This document shows positions 60,314-64,000 of a stretch of 64,000 nt of DNA, in pieces. Within the stretch, counting starts at the first letter, position 1; each line of letters starts with the position of its first letter. The notes under the pieces were generated by a model, which saw only the letters and a list, made by a program, of their open reading frames with translations, was not told where the DNA came from and did not search any database. Source of the DNA: J089 sp964535735 (GTDB lineage Bacteria; Fidelibacterota; Marinisomatia; Marinisomatales; J089); contig CAZHTM010000011.1 of NCBI GenBank assembly GCA_964535735.1, positions 1 through 64,000 on the forward strand. Reading direction: 5' to 3'. Made by a program: the position numbers and the translations under genes.

Positions 60314-61621
60314 ATGAGTAGAACACTAGCCTTAAACATTCATCATTTAACGCGAGTTGAGGGACATGGTAATATTGTCGTCAACGTGGAAAACGGCCAA
60401 CTGGAGCGGTGTGAGTTAGAAATTGTGGAGGCCCCCCGGTTTTTCGAGGCCATGCTAAAGGGACGACATTTCCATGAAGCCGCCATCATTACATCGCGTA
60501 TTTGCGGAATCTGTTCTTTGGGTCACCAATTGACGTCCCTAAAGGCTACAGAAGCGGCTCTGGGACTGGATATTTCTGAACAAACGTATTTACTGCGGAA
60601 ATTGTTGGTAAACGGCGCCACTATCCAGTCGCACATCCTGCATGCGTATTTTTTAGCAGCGCCCGATTTTTTCGGAAAACCCGACGCCTTCAAATTACTG
60701 ACGACCAACAAAGAGGTTGTCCTACGCGCCTTACGATTAAAACGCCTCGCCAATGACATCGGTGACATTGTTTCAGGACGTGCGGTTCATCCCATCACAC
60801 CTGTCCCCGGCGGTTTTACGTACTTACCTCCGGAAGATAAATTACGGGAACTTCAGCAGAAACTGATCCGGGAAGGTCTCCCGGATATGGAAGCGACCAT
60901 AGACACATTTACATCTGTTCTTCATGAAATTCCAGATTTCTCGAGGGAAACAGAATATATCTCCCTCAAACATTCCGACGAATATGCCTTTTATGATGGT
61001 CAGATTTATTCTTCGGATACGGGAAGCACCGATGTTGAAAAATATCATGAAATGACAAATGAATTCGTCGTGCCACACTCTACCAGCAAACATTGTCGTC
61101 ATGCCCGTGAGAGTTTTATGGTAGGTGCCCTGGCACGATGGAATAACAATCATCAGAACATTTCATCGGCAGCCCGGAAAGCCGCACACACCTTGGGATT
61201 GACACCCGACTGTTATAATCCCTATATGAATACCGTAGCCCAGGTTGTGGAAAGTTACCACTGTATGGAAGACTCCATTGCCATTATCGATGAGTTACTT
61301 ACGCGAGGAATCCAGCAAGAAAAACCGAATCAACAGCCCACCCGTTTCGGCCGGGGGGTCGGCTCGACGGAAGTTCCCCGGGGAATTCTTTACCATGAGT
61401 ATGAATATGACCGAAAAGGAAATATCGTTTCCGCAAACTGCGTGATACCAACGGGACAAAACCTCGCCAATATTGATGCCGATTTACGAAAACGAGTACC
61501 GGAGATTATAGACCTGCCAAAGGAATCCATTCAGCGACAATTGGAGATGCTGGTTCGGGCCTATGATCCCTGCATCTCCTGTTCCGTCCATGCAATTAAA
61601 GTGTCTTTTACTGGCGGATAA
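60314..61621 (+). CDS. hydA: [NiFe] hydrogenase large subunit (group 3b type)
   Basis: 435 residues. The NiFe site cysteines are in RICGICSLGH (about residue 62) and DPCISCSVH (residues 418-426). RVEGHGNIVV is the conserved N-terminal block. A 9-residue tail (AIKVSFTGG) after His426 should be removed by the protease encoded next, once nickel is in. It would catalyse reversible H2 oxidation coupled to NAD(P) through HydG and HydB. Both NiFe-binding pairs are Cys-x2-Cys with no Sec codon, despite selAB nearby. Confidence 0.95.
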   Translation: MSRTLALNIHHLTRVEGHGNIVVNVENGQLERCELEIVEAPRFFEAMLKGRHFHEAAIITSRICGICSLGHQLTSLKATEAALGLDISEQTYLLRKLLVNGATIQSHILHAYFLAAPDFFGKPDAFKLLTTNKEVVLRALRLKRLANDIGDIVSGRAVHPITPVPGGFTYLPPEDKLRELQQKLIREGLPDMEATIDTFTSVLHEIPDFSRETEYISLKHSDEYAFYDGQIYSSDTGSTDVEKYHEMTNEFVVPHSTSKHCRHARESFMVGALARWNNNHQNISSAARKAAHTLGLTPDCYNPYMNTVAQVVESYHCMEDSIAIIDELLTRGIQQEKPNQQPTRFGRGVGSTEVPRGILYHEYEYDRKGNIVSANCVIPTGQNLANIDADLRKRVPEIIDLPKESIQRQLEMLVRAYDPCISCSVHAIKVSFTGG

Positions 61622-61630
61622 AACAAAGAT

Positions 61631-62104
61631 ATGGCGCCACATCTGAAAATTATTGCACTGGGAAACCGCCAAATGGGCGATGATGGTATTGGTCCCGTAG
61701 TTCTTGAGCGTCTGGAAACGCACCCCGATTTTCGAAATACAGATTTGATTCATTGTGGTTCGGACATGTTCGATCTCATTGATCATTTTCGAGAAGCTAG
61801 CGCTGTATACTTGATCGACGCAGTCGAAATGGGGTACACACCCGGATCCGTGAACGTTTTTGATCCATCAGATGTTGATTTTCCGTCGCATGTGAGTTTA
61901 TTATCGCTACACGGGTTTAATCTGGGCTTGGTGTACGACCTGGCCAAGACGATTGGTTTACTGCCGCCCATTTTAAAGGTGGTGGGAATTGAACCGGAGC
62001 TCATTCATCCTGAGGAGAATTTGAGTACACCAGTGCAACGGGCGGTGCCAGTCGTTGTGGACATTTTACAAAACTTGGTCTGTACCCAGACCGTACCTTC
62101 ATAG
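61631..62104 (+). CDS. [NiFe] hydrogenase maturation protease
   Basis: 157 residues of the HyaD/HybD/HycI family. The Ni-sensing residues are in IALGNRQMGDDGIGP (Asp), AVYLIDAVEMGYTPG (Asp) and LLSLHGFNLG (His). It clips the C-terminal tail of HydA. The family's usual GNxLxxDDGxG start has Gln-Met in place of the second hydrophobic pair. It starts 9 bp after hydA. Confidence 0.92.
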   Translation: MAPHLKIIALGNRQMGDDGIGPVVLERLETHPDFRNTDLIHCGSDMFDLIDHFREASAVYLIDAVEMGYTPGSVNVFDPSDVDFPSHVSLLSLHGFNLGLVYDLAKTIGLLPPILKVVGIEPELIHPEENLSTPVQRAVPVVVDILQNLVCTQTVPS

Positions 62105-62113
62105 GGGGATTAG

Positions 62114-62503
62114 ATGGCAAAAAAAATCATGATTATCGATGATGATATCGACTTAGTCGAAGCAATGCGCATCACCCTGGAATCCGCCGATTTCGATGTT
62201 ATTGATGCCCAGGAGGGACAAAAAGGACTGGAACGCATTCTGAAGGAAACGCCGGATCTACTCATTCTGGATGTGATGATGGGATCGCAGGATGAGGGGT
62301 TTCATCTGGCTTATCAGCTTCGGTCGATGAAGGAGACCGCAGATTTGCCTATCCTCATGGTAACAGCTGTTGGATCTCAAACAGGGTTTGCTTTCGACCC
62401 GGAAAAGGATCAGGATTTCCTACCGGTGAATGAATTCATTGAAAAACCGGTCAATCCCCTCAAATTAATTGAGGCGGTCAAACGAAATCTGCCTGTCATC
62501 TAA
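62114..62503 (+). CDS. Stand-alone response-regulator receiver protein
   Basis: 129 residues, a receiver domain only. Acidic pocket IIDDDID, Asp53 in LLILDVMMG, Thr in MVTAVGS, and Lys in NEFIEKPVNP. Between the Thr and Lys strands is a longer loop than usual (QTGFAFDPEKDQDFLPV). No output domain follows, so it must act by protein contact, as CheY does, or feed a phosphorelay. It lies between the hydrogenase protease and a histidine kinase, each within 10 bp. Confidence 0.92.
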   Translation: MAKKIMIIDDDIDLVEAMRITLESADFDVIDAQEGQKGLERILKETPDLLILDVMMGSQDEGFHLAYQLRSMKETADLPILMVTAVGSQTGFAFDPEKDQDFLPVNEFIEKPVNPLKLIEAVKRNLPVI

Positions 62504-62509
62504 CCCCTG

Positions 62510-63853
62510 ATGAATACTTCCGACAACAATATAAACGATTCATTTTATACACCTAAATCTTTAAGGCGGAAAAATCACTGGTTGGTGACTTTGCGATGGA
62601 TGGCAACGGGTGTTACCCTTTTATTGATTATCCTGGCTCAACGGTTGATTCCCGGCAACCTGCCCCTGGTTCCCCTACTCCTGACGGTGGCGGGTCTAGT
62701 AGTAATTAACTTGGTTTATACGTGGTATGGGAAACGTAATCCACCCACCACCTTGAATCGTGAAATGGTATTTGTCCGGATGCAAATCATTTTGGATTTA
62801 GTTCTTTTGACGGGATTGATCCATTTCTCCGGAGGAATTGAGAATCCGTTTTATCTTTTTTACATTTTTCACATTATCATTGCGAGTACCATTTTTGAAC
62901 ATAGACGGGAGCCATTTATTGTAACAGCCACGGCGGTAATATTATTCTCAAGTCTTGTTTTCGCTGAATATTTCGGCTGGGTAGAACACTACAGTATTTT
63001 CGGCACATCCTACAGCACCGTTTCGGTTTTTGCTTCCCTTGGAGCGTTTTACGTCATGACCGTTGCTAGTGCCTACCTTGGGGTTACCCTAGTGGCACGG
63101 CATCTAAAAGTGAAGAACCTCATCACGGAAAAGAACCACCAGTTGGAAGCATCTTCAAAAAGCAAAATGACCTTTTTTCGATATGTCTCACATGAACTCA
63201 AATCCCCCATCGTGGCGGTTCAAAGTTATATCAGTGTTGTACTGGATTTGCCCCATAACCCATTGAATGAACAATCACGGGATCTCCTATCCCGCGCCCG
63301 GAACCGAACGGAGCAAATGCTAGATATTATTAAAGACCTCCTGGAATTGTCCTACGACCGGAACGTCGACCAGGAAATGACAACCGATATGGTACCGCCT
63401 GGGAATTATCTTCAGGAAATCATTGAAAGTGAACGTCCTAAGGCTCAATTGAAACACATAGACATTGAGGTAAATATCCGCGCAGAGAAGAATAATTTCA
63501 AGCTGGATCGCTTTTTACTGGAAAAGATTGTTTCAAATCTATTATCTAATGCCATTCGGTATACCAGGTCGGGGGGGCGCATTGAGATTAGCACAAATCA
63601 GAATGACAAATATTGGCAATTCCGGATTGCTGATAATGGAATTGGCATTTCACCGGAGGATCAGGAGCACATATTTAAGGAATTTTACCGAGGAAAAAAC
63701 GCCCGAGATACAGAAGCTATCGGTACCGGTCTGGGTTTAAGTATTGTTAAGAAATTTATGGATCAATTGAATGGTCAAATTGAGTTGACCAGTCAAATCG
63801 ATAAGGGAACCGAGATAACCGTTACCATTCCCCGGATAGCTGATGAAAATTAA
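62510..63853 (+). CDS. Membrane histidine kinase in the hydrogenase operon
   Basis: 447 residues. About six membrane helices cover residues 25-200 (WMATGVTLLLIILAQRLI, LLTVAGLVVINLVYTWY, MQIILDLVLLTGLIHFSGGIENPFY and on) with almost no periplasmic loop, so the signal is probably sensed in the membrane. HisKA has RYVSHELKSPIVAVQ, and the ATPase domain has KIVSNLLSNAIRYT, DNGIGISPED and TGLGLSIVKKF. All catalytic parts are present. GGIENPFYLFYIFHI is a motif of a known quinone- or redox-linked sensor-kinase class (RegB-like), suggesting redox sensing. Its stop overlaps the next start. Confidence 0.92.
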   Translation: MNTSDNNINDSFYTPKSLRRKNHWLVTLRWMATGVTLLLIILAQRLIPGNLPLVPLLLTVAGLVVINLVYTWYGKRNPPTTLNREMVFVRMQIILDLVLLTGLIHFSGGIENPFYLFYIFHIIIASTIFEHRREPFIVTATAVILFSSLVFAEYFGWVEHYSIFGTSYSTVSVFASLGAFYVMTVASAYLGVTLVARHLKVKNLITEKNHQLEASSKSKMTFFRYVSHELKSPIVAVQSYISVVLDLPHNPLNEQSRDLLSRARNRTEQMLDIIKDLLELSYDRNVDQEMTTDMVPPGNYLQEIIESERPKAQLKHIDIEVNIRAEKNNFKLDRFLLEKIVSNLLSNAIRYTRSGGRIEISTNQNDKYWQFRIADNGIGISPEDQEHIFKEFYRGKNARDTEAIGTGLGLSIVKKFMDQLNGQIELTSQIDKGTEITVTIPRIADEN

Positions 63854-64000
63854 AATTGGTGGTATTCTAGAAGTCCGCCATCTAACCATGTTAAAGATGT
63901 TAGGGATTCCCAATAATCCCGGTTACGCTGGTAAACTGTTGACCTTATTGGGACGTGAAAATATCAATCTGCATTTTGTAGCAGAAAGCGATGATGTTAA
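63843..64000 (+). CDS. Probable ACT-domain protein, N-terminal fragment (cut by window edge)
   Basis: 52 residues from ATG 63843, overlapping the kinase stop by 11 bp. MKIKIGGILEVRHLTMLKML is followed by IPNNPGYAGKLLTLLGRENI and NLHFV, the beta-alpha-beta pattern of an ACT regulatory domain as in aspartokinase. No catalytic part is in view. Being translationally coupled to the hydrogenase kinase, it may be a ligand-sensing partner. Confidence 0.6.
   Translation, partial: MKIKIGGILEVRHLTMLKMLGIPNNPGYAGKLLTLLGRENINLHFVAESDDV

Noticed and set aside
61560..61621. Selenocysteine in the hydrogenase large subunit
   Set aside because: Both NiFe motifs are Cys-x2-Cys (RICGIC, DPCISC) and the frame has no internal TGA.

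Overview
The window is a bacterial chromosome segment, in scaffolded form with four 100-N gaps. Several things point to the FCB superphylum, most likely a Candidatus Marinimicrobia or Calditrichota-like anaerobe. These are a Bat (aerotolerance) operon, a UpxY-type NusG paralogue, a PorV-like barrel, a cytochrome ending in a FlgD-like/type IX sorting domain (PNPFNPTTTI motif), and multiheme cytochromes. The assignment is an inference from gene content; no rRNA gene is present to settle it.

Layout. Almost everything from 1 to 55.2 kb is on the minus strand, in long arrays of overlapping genes, with one plus-strand exception (a macrodomain gene at 14.0 kb). From 55.36 kb to the end everything is on the plus strand.

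(1) 0-0.5 kb: four tRNA genes, Thr(TGT)-Tyr(GTA)-Gly(TCC)-Thr(GGT), leading into the first 17 codons of EF-Tu. This is the same order as the thrU-tyrU-glyT-thrT-tufB locus of E. coli. (2) 0.5-1.14 kb: repeat-rich spacer. (3) 1.1-13.5 kb: cysS, a NusG paralogue, ddl, gmhB, a flippase-like membrane protein, lolA, ftsK, a sugar-nucleotide epimerase, gcvT, an aminotransferase, ruvA, ruvC and yebC. (4) 14.0-21.6 kb: macrodomain protein, DNA polymerase IV, SPOR protein, batE-D-C-B-A and tatA. (5) 21.6-34.3 kb: phospholipid synthesis (pssA, psd), HtrA, truA, an ECF T component, lnt, ruvX, rel, dnaB, uracil-DNA glycosylase, rpoZ, gmk and yicC. (6) 34.3-35.1 kb: spacer with BIME-like palindromes. (7) 35.1-47.2 kb: PorV-like barrel, mutS, selB-selA, an MFS transporter, and the rplS-trmD-rimM-khpA-rpsP-ffh cluster, which is transcribed from ffh to rplS.

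(8) 47.3-64 kb: an energy-metabolism island. It holds a Rieske/cytochrome b/nonaheme cytochrome c complex, an Rrf2 regulator, an ethylbenzene-dehydrogenase-like heme lipoprotein, and a 16-heme cytochrome built from two octaheme repeats with a surface-sorting tail. A divergent OmpR/histidine-kinase pair follows, then a HydBGDA-type cytosolic [NiFe] hydrogenase with its maturation protease, a lone receiver protein, a membrane histidine kinase and the start of a probable ACT-domain protein. My reading is an anaerobic electron-transfer chain linking soluble H2/NAD(P)H chemistry, a quinol-oxidising bc-type complex and periplasmic or cell-surface multiheme cytochromes. The functional links between these parts are inferred from proximity.

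Two of the four N gaps (34.9-35.2 kb and 52.2-52.4 kb) are flanked by the same 55 bases on both sides, so they are probably joinable contig ends rather than missing sequence. The gaps in cysS and in the SPOR gene do interrupt coding sequence.
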